Notes under the pieces: model-generated
Told to the model about the DNA's origin: nothing
The model's database searches: none
Seen by the model: the letters and a program-made list of their open reading frames with translations, nothing else
Made by a program: the position numbers and the translations under genes
In this document: positions 18,848 to 28,847 of the stretch, piece after piece
Numbering within the stretch: position 1 is the first letter of the stretch
How the letters are laid out: every line of letters begins with the position of its first letter
Source: Ectothiorhodospiraceae bacterium
GTDB lineage: Bacteria > Pseudomonadota > Gammaproteobacteria > XJ16 > Halofilaceae
NCBI GenBank assembly: GCA_007134775.1
Contig: SLKC01000002.1
Coordinates: forward strand, 43,233 to 107,232
Direction: 5' to 3'
DNA length: 64,000 nt

Positions 18848-19699
18848 CTACGCCGCCACCACGCGATTCTCGAGTGAACCAATGCCATCGATCCAGCAGG
18901 TCACCTCGTCGCCCGACTGGAGAAACTCGCGGGGAGTGCGCGCGAATCCAACCCCACCGGGGGTGCCGGTTGCGATGATGTCGCCGGGCATGAGCGTCAT
19001 CGCGCGCGAGAGGATCTCGATGATCTGCGCGACCCCGAAGATGAGCTGGCGCGTGTTCGACGCCTGCTTGGTCACGCCATTGACCGTGCAGGAGAGATCG
19101 AGCGCATGTGGATCGGGGATCTCTTCGGGCGTGACGATCCACGGCCCCATTGGCGCACTGCCGTCCACGCTCTTGCCGAGGAAGAACTGCTGATGCCGCT
19201 TCTGCAGATCACGCGCCGAGAGATCGTTGAACACCGTATAACCGAAGACGTAGGCCATCGCCTCGTCGGCAGGGATGAAGCGACCACCGCGCCCGATGAT
19301 GAAGGCCAGCTCCACCTCCCAATCGAGGCGCCGCGTGACACGCTCATCGAGTACCACCGCGGAACGCGGTCCATTGATGGTCGTCGTTGCCTTGGTGAAG
19401 AACATCGGATCCGAGGGCAGCTCGGCATCTTTGGGCGCGACGCCCTGGACCTCAGCGGCGTGATCAGCATAGTTGAGGCCGAGACAGATCACGTTGCGCC
19501 GCGGCTCCGGCAGTGGCGCGAGGAGCTCCACATCGGCCAGCGCCACCGCCGGCCAGTCCGCCGGCTTCGGGAGCGCGCTCCCGCTTGCGATCTGCGCGGC
19601 CAGTGTACCCGCCTCCCCCTCGGGGGCCAGTCGGATGCACTCATCCTCGACAACGCCCCAGCGCTGCTCCTGCCCCCAGGCTACCGTGGCCAGCTTCAT
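18848..19699 (-). CDS. fumarylacetoacetate hydrolase-fold enzyme
   Basis: 283 aa. It has the FAH-domain metal ligands: the Glu pair in LDWEVELAFIIG and the Asp in FNDLSARDLQKRHQQFFLGK. The family blocks NVICLGLNYADHAAEVQGV and GDIIATGTPGGVGFARTP are also present. The family includes acylpyruvases, 2-hydroxyhepta-2,4-diene-1,7-dioate isomerases and oxaloacetate decarboxylases, so the substrate is not fixed. The start is the ATG at 19699 (GGGGAGAG upstream); the frame stays open further upstream into the end of lysS, but that part is not coding. No pathway partners are adjacent. Confidence 0.85.
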   Translation of the reverse strand: MKLATVAWGQEQRWGVVEDECIRLAPEGEAGTLAAQIASGSALPKPADWPAVALADVELLAPLPEPRRNVICLGLNYADHAAEVQGVAPKDAELPSDPMFFTKATTTINGPRSAVVLDERVTRRLDWEVELAFIIGRGGRFIPADEAMAYVFGYTVFNDLSARDLQKRHQQFFLGKSVDGSAPMGPWIVTPEEIPDPHALDLSCTVNGVTKQASNTRQLIFGVAQIIEILSRAMTLMPGDIIATGTPGGVGFARTPREFLQSGDEVTCWIDGIGSLENRVVAA

Positions 19700-19826
19700 T
19701 GCTCTCTCTCTCCCCGTTGCGTGATCGGTCGCGGCGACCGCACCGTGCACCTGGCTGGCGGTCAGACCCGAGCAGAGCCCACCCCTGTCGCCATGCCGAA
19801 TCCGGGCGCTCTGCCGAGCGTGCTCG

Positions 19827-21320
<1,494 letters not shown>

Positions 21321-21356
21321 TGTCTGCAATCAGTCCCTTCAGGGAGCCTTCGATCA

Positions 21357-21386
21357 GGAGCTGGCCCACGCCGGTGGGCCAGCTCC
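21357..21386 (-). repeat. 13-bp perfect hairpin between prfB and lysS
   Basis: Arms 21357-21369 and 21374-21386 (GGAGCTGGCCCAC type) are perfectly complementary around a GCCG loop. It lies 4 bases after the prfB stop. No T-run follows on the minus strand, so it is not a standard intrinsic terminator; an mRNA-stabilising or processing element is more likely. Function is inferred. Confidence 0.6.
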
Positions 21387-21389
21387 AGG

Positions 21390-22488
21390 TTATACGCCGG
21401 CCTTCAGGCTCGCCTCGATGAAACGATCGAGGTCGCCATCGAGCACGGCCTGCGTGTTGCCGATCTCGATACCGGTGCGCAGGTCCTTGATCCGCGACTG
21501 GTCGAGGACATAGGAGCGGATCTGGCTGCCCCAGCCGATATCCGACTTGCTCTCCTCGACCGCCTGGGCCTCACCGCGACGCCGCTGCATCTCGTACTCA
21601 TAGAGCTTGGCGCGCAGCTGATTCATCGCGGTTTCCCGGTTCGCGTGCTGGGAACGGCTGTTCTGCGACTGCACCACAATGCCGGTCGGATGGTGCGTGA
21701 TCCGCACCGCCGACTCGGTCGTGTTGACGTGCTGCCCGCCGGCGCCGCTGGCCCGATAGACATCGACACGCAAATCCGCCGGATTGATCTCCACCTCGAA
21801 GGAGTCATCGATCTCCGGTGAGACGAACACAGCGGCGAACGAGGTGTGGCGGCGATTGCCCGAATCGAATGGCGACTTGCGCACCAGCCGGTGGACCCCC
21901 GTCTCCGTGCGCAGCCAGCCGAAGGCGTACTCGCCGCGCACATGCACCGTCGCGCTCTTGATTCCGGCCACGTCGCCCTCGGAGACCTCAAGGAGCTCGG
22001 TATCGAAGCCGTGCATCTCGCACCAGCGCAGGTACATGCGCAGCAGCATGTTGGCCCAGTCCTGTGCCTCCGTGCCGCCGGAGCCGGCCTGGATGTCGAG
22101 GAAGGCGTTGTTCGCATCGAGGTCACCGGAGAACATGCGCTGGAACTCCAGGCGTTCGATGGCGCGACTGACCCGTTCGACGTCGTCCTCGATGCCGGCG
22201 ACAGTCTCGTCGTCCTCCTCCGCGGCCGCCACCTCGAGGAGTTCTTCGGCTTCCTCCAGAGAACGGCCATGGCCCTCGAGGCCGTGTACGAGTTCCGCGA
22301 GGCGCGTGCGCTCGCGGTTCAGCTTCTGCGCGTAATCGGGGTCGTTCCAGACATCGGGTTGCTCGAGTTCGCGCTCGACCTCGGCGAGGCGCTCCGCCTT
22401 TGCGGCGTAGTCAAAGATACCCCCTGAGGTCCTCGAGACGGCCTTGGAGCTCGTGGATGTGATGGTGGAGATTGTTGATTTCAGCCAT
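21390..22488 (-). CDS. prfB: peptide chain release factor 2, with programmed +1 frameshift
   Basis: Releases the finished protein at UGA and UAA. The gene is in two frames: 25 codons from the ATG at 22488 ending in RGYL, an in-frame TGA at 22413-22411, and the rest from 22412 in the +1 frame, giving 365 aa in total, the same as E. coli RF2. The codon-recognition tripeptide is in [10 protein letters not shown] and the catalytic GGQ in [17 protein letters not shown]. When RF2 is scarce the ribosome shifts at CTT-TGA-C and makes more RF2. A single-ORF call would start too late at 22232 and miss the N-terminus. It lies between recJ and lysS. Confidence 0.95.
22410..22425 (-). promoter_or_regulatory. 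prfB programmed frameshift signal
   Basis: On the minus strand the sequence is AGGGGG-TAT-CTT-TGA-C: the internal Shine-Dalgarno-like AGGGGG, the slip codon CTT and the in-frame TGA with a following C, identical in layout to the known RF2 autoregulatory site. Confidence 0.95.
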
Positions 22489-22568
22489 GATCGTCATCCG
22501 GTGTCAGCGTGCGTGGATTCTACGGGCGCGCAAGTCTACACGACCCATGCAGACCGACGCACGCCGGC

Positions 22569-24308
22569 CTATTCGCGGCCATCGCCATCGGTGTCGAGAT
22601 GTTCGACCACGAGTTGCAGTGCACGGCGGCCACGGAATGCGTTGACTTCAGGGCGAAAGACGAAATGCGCCTCATCGCCCGGCTGCATCTGAAGGCCCGG
22701 ATCGGCGTTGAACACCATCGCTTCCAGCTCGTCCCCGCCGGCGGCCTCCGCGGCGGTGACGCGGAGCTTGAGATGACCGCTGCCGACGAGGCGATGATCC
22801 CGAATGCGGAAACGGCCATCAAAGCTCGGCGCAGGGAAGCCGCAGCCCCAGGGCGCGGCCGTGCGCAGCCGCTCCGCGGTCGCCAGGGATAGCTCCTCCG
22901 CGGCGAGGGGGCCATCGGTGAGAATCTCGGGCACCGGGGGTAGCTCGCCCAGCACACGGACCACCTCGTCATTCAGCGCCTCGCGGAAGTCGTCGAGCGA
23001 GGCGGCCGGCAGCGTCAGTCCCGCTGCCATCGCATGACCGCCAAACGCACGCATCAGTCCCGGTCGGCGTGTATCAACGGCGGCGAGCGCGTCGCGCATG
23101 TGCAGCCCCGGCACGGAGCGGCAGGAGCCGCGCAGCAGGCCCTCGCCCGCGTCGGCGAAGACAACGATCGGCCGGTGGATCGCCTGGCGCATGCGGCTCG
23201 CTAGGATGCCGCTCACCCCTTGGTGCCAACGCCCATCGTGGAGCACGATCACCGCTGGTAGGGTCTCGGCGTTGCCCAGCTTGGCCTGCAGGCGGGAGAG
23301 CTCGCGGTCGGCCTGCGCTTTCATCTCTGCCTCGACCGTGCGTCGATCACGATTGAGCGCATCCAGGCGCCCTGCTAACCGACGCGCTTCGCCCTCATCG
23401 TCGGCCAACAGGGTCTCGATGCCGATCCCCATGTCAGCCATGCGGCCAGCGGCGTTGAGCCGTGGCGCGGCCCCGTAGGCGAGATCCATCGCGGTCGCCC
23501 GCAGCGGGTCGCGATTGCTGCTGCGCAGCAGCGCTGCCACACCCGCCGTGCCTTGGTCGGCGCGCAGGCGCCGCAGCCCCTGCTCCACGAGGATGCGGTT
23601 ATTGGCGTCCAGTGGAACCACGTCCGCGAGCGTGCCCAGCGCAACGAGATCAAGCAGCCGGGCCATCGACGGCAGGGTGTCGCCGTTGCGCAGGGTCTGT
23701 TGCAGGCGCGTGCGCAGCGCCGCGAGCACATAGAACGCCACCCCGACCCCTGCAAGGTTGGGGCTGGGGAAGGGGCAGTCGGGGCGGTTCGGATTGACGA
23801 CGGCGACGGCGGCCGGGATTTCCTGGGGGGGGACGTGGTGGTCCGTGATAACCACATCGATGCCGGCTTCCCGTGCGGCGTCAACGCCGTCGTGGCTGGA
23901 GACGCCGTTGTCGACGGTGAGAATGACTTCGGCACCGCCCTCGCGCGCCGATGCGACCAGTTCGCGGCTCAGGCCATAGCCGTCGTCGAAACGGTTCGGC
24001 ACCAGGTAGTCCACGGCGTTGTGGCCCAACATGCGCAAGGCACGGACCGCCAGCGCCGTGCTCGTCGCACCGTCGGCGTCGAAGTCTCCGACCACAAGCA
24101 CCCGCTCCCGCCGTTGGACGGCCGCCGCCAGGCGTTCGACCGCGGCTTCGAGATCGGCCATGCCTGGGGGGTGTAATCGCGCCAGGGCGAAGTCCATCTC
24201 CGCGGGGTCGCCCACCGCACGTGCTGCCAGGACCCGCGCGACGACGGGGTCGAACTCGGCCATCGGTTCGGCCTGAAAGGGTCGCCGGCGGATCCGCGGT
24301 CGGTTCAT
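22569..24308 (-). CDS. recJ: single-strand-specific 5'-3' exonuclease RecJ
   Basis: Degrades single-stranded DNA from 5' ends in recombination and mismatch repair. It is 579 aa, like E. coli RecJ (577). DHH-family motifs: VVGDFDADGATSTALA (I), LTVDNGVSSHDGV (II), VITDHHVPP (III) and LVALGTLADVVPL (IV). Further along come GGHAMAAGL and the OB-fold part. The start codon overlaps the stop of the upstream rpfE-like gene (ATGA), and prfB follows about 80 bases downstream, so these genes probably form one operon. Confidence 0.97.
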   Translation of the reverse strand: MNRPRIRRRPFQAEPMAEFDPVVARVLAARAVGDPAEMDFALARLHPPGMADLEAAVERLAAAVQRRERVLVVGDFDADGATSTALAVRALRMLGHNAVDYLVPNRFDDGYGLSRELVASAREGGAEVILTVDNGVSSHDGVDAAREAGIDVVITDHHVPPQEIPAAVAVVNPNRPDCPFPSPNLAGVGVAFYVLAALRTRLQQTLRNGDTLPSMARLLDLVALGTLADVVPLDANNRILVEQGLRRLRADQGTAGVAALLRSSNRDPLRATAMDLAYGAAPRLNAAGRMADMGIGIETLLADDEGEARRLAGRLDALNRDRRTVEAEMKAQADRELSRLQAKLGNAETLPAVIVLHDGRWHQGVSGILASRMRQAIHRPIVVFADAGEGLLRGSCRSVPGLHMRDALAAVDTRRPGLMRAFGGHAMAAGLTLPAASLDDFREALNDEVVRVLGELPPVPEILTDGPLAAEELSLATAERLRTAAPWGCGFPAPSFDGRFRIRDHRLVGSGHLKLRVTAAEAAGGDELEAMVFNADPGLQMQPGDEAHFVFRPEVNAFRGRRALQLVVEHLDTDGDGRE

Positions 24309-25354
24309 CCCTCGCCTTCCAGTCGCTCACTCAAGGCGCGCTCGCGTCGCCAGAAGCGATAGCGTAGTGACCGGCGCGACAAGGGGTAGATCCGCGACGA
24401 GGCGGTGTGCAGCACCAGGCGATCGAGGGTAGCCGCGCGCAGGCACTCCAGAGCGGGCGCAAGCCACCGCGCTTCGACGTCGGCGAGTCCGGCAAGCCAA
24501 CCCTCGGCCTCACCATGGACCAGCGGGTCGCGGATGCCGGTGTCGACGAGCAGGGTGCGTCCCGTCGCTGCCACCGCGGTTTCATCGAGTCGATCTGGCA
24601 GCGCGGCGACCTTGCTACCGCTCAGGTTGGCAAGACCGCGGGCAATCGGTTCGTCGGCGAGCACGCGCGCGGGCGGTGGTCGCGATGGCGGCATCGGCGG
24701 CAACGCACCCGCGCCCCAGGGCCACACGCTGTTCACGGGTAGCTGGCCCTGCGCACGCCTGGCCACATTGACCGGGTGGTCGTAGAGAAGCATCTGGAGC
24801 TCGTTCATCAGCCGTCGCCAGTAGGGACCCTCCTTGCCCCGTGGCAGGAAGTGGTCGATGTTACGTCCAGCGACCTCGCTCGGCGTATGAGTGATCAGAT
24901 CGGGTACTTCGGCGAGAGCCACGTACCACCGATCCGGGACCGGTGCCTCGACCGTAATGCCTTCGGCATCGAGGTGGCCATTGATTGTTGCCACAAGCGC
25001 ATCGGCCTCCTCCCTAGTCAGTGCCAGCATCGGGGCGCCGAAGGCGCGCGCGTGCGTCATGTCGACGCGCAGATGCAGCGGATCGAGCCGAATCCAGGCC
25101 GGCGCGCGGTTCTCCGACGGTACCGGCTCCTCGCCATGGCGCGCCAGTGCGGCTAACCCCACGTGGGCATCCGGGGACAGCCCGAAACCCGCGATGCAGA
25201 GTTCCCGCTCCATCTCGGATGGCTCGCTGGCCATCGCGTCGGCCCGCGCCAGCCAACGCGCAAGCGCGGGCATGTCGGGCAGCAGTGCGGCTGCCGCTTC
25301 GACATCGGGGACCGGCCCGAGCAGGCCCGGGATCAGCAGATCCAGTTGGCGCAC
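24305..25354 (-). CDS. rpfE: RpfE-type protein (phosphoglycerate-mutase-like, function unknown)
   Basis: 349 aa starting with a GTG. It opens MRQLDLLIPGLLGPVPDVEA and has RWYVALAEVPDLITHTPSEV, FLPRGKEGPYWRRLMNELQM and NSVWPWGAGALPPMP, a set typical of the family annotated as regulatory protein RpfE or cofactor-independent phosphoglycerate mutase-like. No role has been established that I can name; in Xanthomonas rpfE lies in the rpf region next to recJ, which matches the gene order here. The stop overlaps the recJ start by 4 bases. The gene symbol rests on this context and resemblance. Confidence 0.7.
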   Translation of the reverse strand: MRQLDLLIPGLLGPVPDVEAAAALLPDMPALARWLARADAMASEPSEMERELCIAGFGLSPDAHVGLAALARHGEEPVPSENRAPAWIRLDPLHLRVDMTHARAFGAPMLALTREEADALVATINGHLDAEGITVEAPVPDRWYVALAEVPDLITHTPSEVAGRNIDHFLPRGKEGPYWRRLMNELQMLLYDHPVNVARRAQGQLPVNSVWPWGAGALPPMPPSRPPPARVLADEPIARGLANLSGSKVAALPDRLDETAVAATGRTLLVDTGIRDPLVHGEAEGWLAGLADVEARWLAPALECLRAATLDRLVLHTASSRIYPLSRRSLRYRFWRRERALSERLEGEG

Positions 25355-25400
25355 GTAGACTCACACGTCGTGTTGGCGGGCGGCGTATTGTAGGGGCTGG

Positions 25401-25430
25401 GGCGGGTCTTGCGGAAATCCGCAGCCCGCC
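25401..25430. repeat. inverted repeat upstream of the rpfE-like gene
   Basis: GGCGGG...TGCGGA-AA-TCCGCA...CCCGCC, with a small internal asymmetry (TCT against G). It lies 47 bases upstream of the rpfE-like start codon on the minus strand and 120 before the next plus-strand gene. It may be a regulatory hairpin or an operator. Confidence 0.45.
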
Positions 25431-25549
25431 GTTTGTGGCAATTACGGATGATCGTGCCCAGCGGCGATGGAAGAATGCCGCCACCAGTCATCGAGAACAA
25501 CGCCGACCGATTGCCGCCACGCAGTCGGCGACGCCCCGGGAGACCCGAC

Positions 25550-27733
25550 ATGCAAACGACCAAAATCGTCGTAGTCCTGGCGGTGATCGCGGCCATTGCC
25601 GCTTTCTTCGCCCTCGACTTCGATCAGTATTTCACACTGGCGCACTTCAAGTCCCAGCAGGCCGCGATCGAGGCATTCTATCGCGACAACGTTGCACTGA
25701 CGATCGGGGCGTTCGCCGCCATCTATATCGTGATGGCCGCCCTATCCCTGCCCGGCGCGGCGGTCCTCACGCTGGTGGGCGGCGCGATATTCGGGCTCCT
25801 GTGGGGCACGATCATCGTCTCCTTTGCCTCGACGATCGGCGCCACCCTGGCCTTCCTGCTGGCACGCTTCGTCTTCCGCGATGCCGTGCAGAAGCGCTTC
25901 CGCAAGCAGATGCGACCGATCAACGAGGGCGTACGCCGCGACGGCGCCCTCTACCTGTTCATGCTACGCCTCGTTCCTGCCTTCCCCTTCTGGGTGATTA
26001 ACCTGGTCATGGCCCTGACGCCAATGAAGGCATTGGCATTCTTTATCGTCAGCCAGATCGGGATGCTCCCGGGGACGATTGTCTACGTGAACGCCGGCAC
26101 CCAGATTGCGGGGATCGAGACGGTGGGCGGCATCCTCTCGCCCGAGTTGATCGGCGCCTTCATCCTGCTGGCCATCTTTCCCTTTATCGCACGCGGCATT
26201 GTGCGTGTAATCAAGTCCTACCGGGCATTCCGCGGGTGGAAGAAACCGAAGCACTTCGATCGCAACGTGGTCGTCATCGGTGCCGGCTCGGCGGGTCTCG
26301 TCTGCGCCTACATCGCCGCCACGGTGCGGGCGAAGGTCTCCCTGATCGAGAAGAACGAAATGGGCGGTGATTGCCTGAACACCGGTTGCGTTCCCTCGAA
26401 GGCGCTGATCCGTTCAGGCAAATTCCTCTCCCACGTCCGTCGACACCGGGAGTTCGGCGTCGCGCAGGCCGAGGCACAACCGGAATTCGCCGGTATCATG
26501 GAGCGGATTCACCGCGTGATCGCCAAGATCGCGCCCCACGACTCGGTCGAGCGCTTTGAAGGCCTCGGCGTCGACGTCATACAGGGAGAAGCGCGGATCA
26601 CCGGACCCTGGTCGGTCGAGGTCAATGGCCGCGTACTGACCACGCGCCACATCATCGTGGCTACCGGCGCACGGCCCTTCGTGCCCCCGATCCCCGGCAT
26701 CGAGGAGGTGGGTTACTACACCTCCGATACCATCTGGGGCCGCACGGACCCACCGGGACGCATGGTCGTTCTGGGCGGCGGCCCCATCGGTTCGGAACTC
26801 TCGCAAGCCTTCCAGCGTGTCGGGGCCGAGGTCACCCAGTGCGAGTTCGCTGACCACCTGTTGCCGCTGGAGGACCGGGAGGTCGGCGAAATGATCCAGG
26901 ACCGACTCCGCGCCGACGGCGTGGCTGTCCGTACAAGCCATAAGGTGGTGCGCTTCGCCGTCGAGGACGGCGAGAAGGTCGCCTACGCCGAGCCCGGCGA
27001 TGGTGAACAGGAGACCGTCCGGCTGCCGTTCGATACCCTGCTGGTCGCGGTCGGGCGTAAGCCGAACGTCGAAGGCTTTGGCCTCGAAGATGTCGGAGTC
27101 GCGATCAACGACGCCGGGCGGATCGAGGTCGATGACTATCTGCAGACGCGCGTGCCGACGATCTATGCCTGCGGCGATGGCGTTGGCCAGTACCAGTTCA
27201 CCCACACGAGCGCCCACGAGGCCTGGCACGCCACCGTCAATGCCCTATTCGGCAAGCTGAAACGCTTCAAGGTGAGCTACGACATCATGCCCCACGTCAC
27301 CTTCACCGATCCGGAGGTCGCACGCGTGGGCCTCAGTGAGGCCGAGGCCGACGCCGAAGGCATCGACTACCAGGTCACGCGCTACGACCTCGCCGAACTC
27401 GATCGCGCGATCGCCGACGAAGAAGACTTCGGGATGGTCAAGATCCTGACGGAGTCTGGCAAGGACCGGATCATTGGGGCCACCATTGTCGGTGACCACG
27501 CCGGGGAGTTGCTCGCAGAGCTGACGCTGGCGATGAAGCACGGCATCGGCCTCAACAAGATCCTCGGGACAATCCACGCCTATCCCACTCTCGCCGAAGC
27601 CAACAAGTTCGCCGCTGGCGAATGGAAGAAGGCGAACGTCTCGGAACGCGCCCTGCGCTTGCTGGAGCGGTTCAACAACTGGACACGCGGACCCGAGCGC
27701 AAGGGGGGCTCGGCACAGCCGTCGCGGCAATGA
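25550..27733 (+). CDS. fusion: VTT/DedA-type membrane domain + FAD-dependent disulfide oxidoreductase (mercuric-reductase-like)
   Basis: 727 aa. Residues 1-230 are a TVP38/TMEM64 (VTT) membrane domain: a TM at 5-21 and several later, with the family run LPGAAVLTLVGGAIFGLLWG and a VPAFPFWVINL part. From residue 238 a pyridine-nucleotide-disulfide oxidoreductase follows: FAD loop VVVIGAGSAGLVCAY, redox pair Cys275 and Cys280 in GGDCLNTGCVPSKALIRSG, the NAD loop VVLGGGPIGSEL and a dimerisation domain that ends with GTIHAYPTLAEANKFAAG. The C-terminal CC and other mercury ligands of MerA are not seen, so mercury reduction is not supported. CGGGAG precedes the ATG. The flavoenzyme is anchored to the membrane; its substrate is unknown, a membrane thiol or quinone being possible. 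Confidence 0.9.
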   Translation: MQTTKIVVVLAVIAAIAAFFALDFDQYFTLAHFKSQQAAIEAFYRDNVALTIGAFAAIYIVMAALSLPGAAVLTLVGGAIFGLLWGTIIVSFASTIGATLAFLLARFVFRDAVQKRFRKQMRPINEGVRRDGALYLFMLRLVPAFPFWVINLVMALTPMKALAFFIVSQIGMLPGTIVYVNAGTQIAGIETVGGILSPELIGAFILLAIFPFIARGIVRVIKSYRAFRGWKKPKHFDRNVVVIGAGSAGLVCAYIAATVRAKVSLIEKNEMGGDCLNTGCVPSKALIRSGKFLSHVRRHREFGVAQAEAQPEFAGIMERIHRVIAKIAPHDSVERFEGLGVDVIQGEARITGPWSVEVNGRVLTTRHIIVATGARPFVPPIPGIEEVGYYTSDTIWGRTDPPGRMVVLGGGPIGSELSQAFQRVGAEVTQCEFADHLLPLEDREVGEMIQDRLRADGVAVRTSHKVVRFAVEDGEKVAYAEPGDGEQETVRLPFDTLLVAVGRKPNVEGFGLEDVGVAINDAGRIEVDDYLQTRVPTIYACGDGVGQYQFTHTSAHEAWHATVNALFGKLKRFKVSYDIMPHVTFTDPEVARVGLSEAEADAEGIDYQVTRYDLAELDRAIADEEDFGMVKILTESGKDRIIGATIVGDHAGELLAELTLAMKHGIGLNKILGTIHAYPTLAEANKFAAGEWKKANVSERALRLLERFNNWTRGPERKGGSAQPSRQ

Positions 27734-27754
27734 TGGCCCGCGGCTGCCCCCGAA

Positions 27755-28069
27755 TCAACGGTTGCCGGTGTTGCCACGCATCTGGCGCAACCACTCCTCA
27801 AGCTCTTCGCGTTGTTGGCGAAGGCCCTCGATCTCGCGCGAGGTCGAACTCTGATCGTTGAGATTGAGTTCGCGCCGCTCGCTGAGTTCGCGAGCGGCGC
27901 GATCGAGGTCAGCCGAGCCCTCTCCCCGCTCGCGGCGATCGGCAAGCCGCCGGGACTGATGCTCGACATCTTCAAGGTCCTTTTCCAGCTCGCGCTGCTT
28001 CTCCTCGAGCCGCGCCGCGTGTTCCTGGAGCTTGCGTAGGCGTTCAGCCAGATCGGTCTCCTCGTTCAC
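27755..28069 (-). CDS. small coiled-coil protein, function unknown
   Basis: 104 aa from a GTG preceded by GGGGAG, almost wholly charged and helical: DLAERLRKLQEHAARLEEKQ then RELEKDLEDVEHQSRRLADR, with heptad spacing of Leu. No signal peptide and no known domain. Longer in-frame starts exist but would add unlike, arginine-rich residues. It ends 22 bases from the end of the fusion gene (convergent), and the next gene upstream on this strand codes for a small membrane protein. A coding role is likely given codon bias and heptads, but no homolog is recognised. Confidence 0.55.
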   Translation of the reverse strand: MNEETDLAERLRKLQEHAARLEEKQRELEKDLEDVEHQSRRLADRRERGEGSADLDRAARELSERRELNLNDQSSTSREIEGLRQQREELEEWLRQMRGNTGNR

Positions 28070-28204
28070 TCTGCTCCCCCAATCCAGCCACACAACGAGC
28101 ACCATCCTACCACGCAACCGAGGCGTCTCAAGGAAGCACCCCGCGGCGGCTCTTGCGCCGTACCGCACCTTTGGGGTCGTGCCGCGTGGCACTGCAACGA
28201 AGTG

Positions 28205-28714
28205 TCAGTCCGCACTCTCTCCCAGCGCCTGCTGGCGTCCGAAGGCCGCCAGCGAACCGCCGACGACGGCGCTCAGTGCCATGCCGGTCATCGCCACTGG
28301 ATCAATGCCCCCGATGATCCCCGCGACAACGGGCGCGATCACGATCGCCGAAGTGCCCCAGATCGGCCCAAGCAACGGTACGCTCGCAAATCCGAGTGCC
28401 GCGAACAGTGGTATGAGTAGCCATTGGTGCCCAACCGGGACCCCAATCAGGACCATGCCCAGGATGACAGTGGCCCACAGCAGGTGGAGGAGGTGATACC
28501 GGCCATGCCGGTCGGCGAGCCATTTGCCGACCCGTGCGCCGAGTACAACAAGCACGACGAAGGACACGACCCCCAGCGTCGTGCCGCCCAGGTCGTCGCT
28601 GAGCACCGCAGCGAGTCCCGCCCCCCCATACACGATCAGGACACTGGCCACGAGCGCGGCCAGCCAGGCCGCCCAGCGCTGATTGCCCCCTCCGATCACG
28701 GATGCTTGAGCCAT
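28205..28714 (-). CDS. small integral membrane protein, function unknown
   Basis: 169 aa with about five hydrophobic segments, including VASVLIVYGGAGLAAVL, VVSFVVLVVLGARVGKWLA and LIPLFAALGFASVPLLG. An AGAGGAG site is well spaced before the ATG. The cytoplasmic loop reads ADRHGRYHLLHLLW. No family recognised. It lies between the BCCT transporter gene and the coiled-coil gene, all on the minus strand; about 130 bases separate it from the BCCT stop. Confidence 0.6.
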   Translation of the reverse strand: MAQASVIGGGNQRWAAWLAALVASVLIVYGGAGLAAVLSDDLGGTTLGVVSFVVLVVLGARVGKWLADRHGRYHLLHLLWATVILGMVLIGVPVGHQWLLIPLFAALGFASVPLLGPIWGTSAIVIAPVVAGIIGGIDPVAMTGMALSAVVGGSLAAFGRQQALGESAD

Positions 28715-28847
28715 ATCGTCTACTCCTCTGACTGGACAATATGCAACGATGGTGGTTGATCAAGACACAAGGTTACCAGTTTGCCGACTCCCTTCAGAGG
28801 GGCGCGAGTGCAGGCAGGCGCAGGGAACGGCATCGTATTGTTACGCG

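Noticed and set aside
25550..27733. Mercury-resistance (mer) locus
   Set aside because: The oxidoreductase resembles MerA in its redox loop only; the C-terminal Cys pair, a MerA heavy-metal domain and other mer genes are missing.
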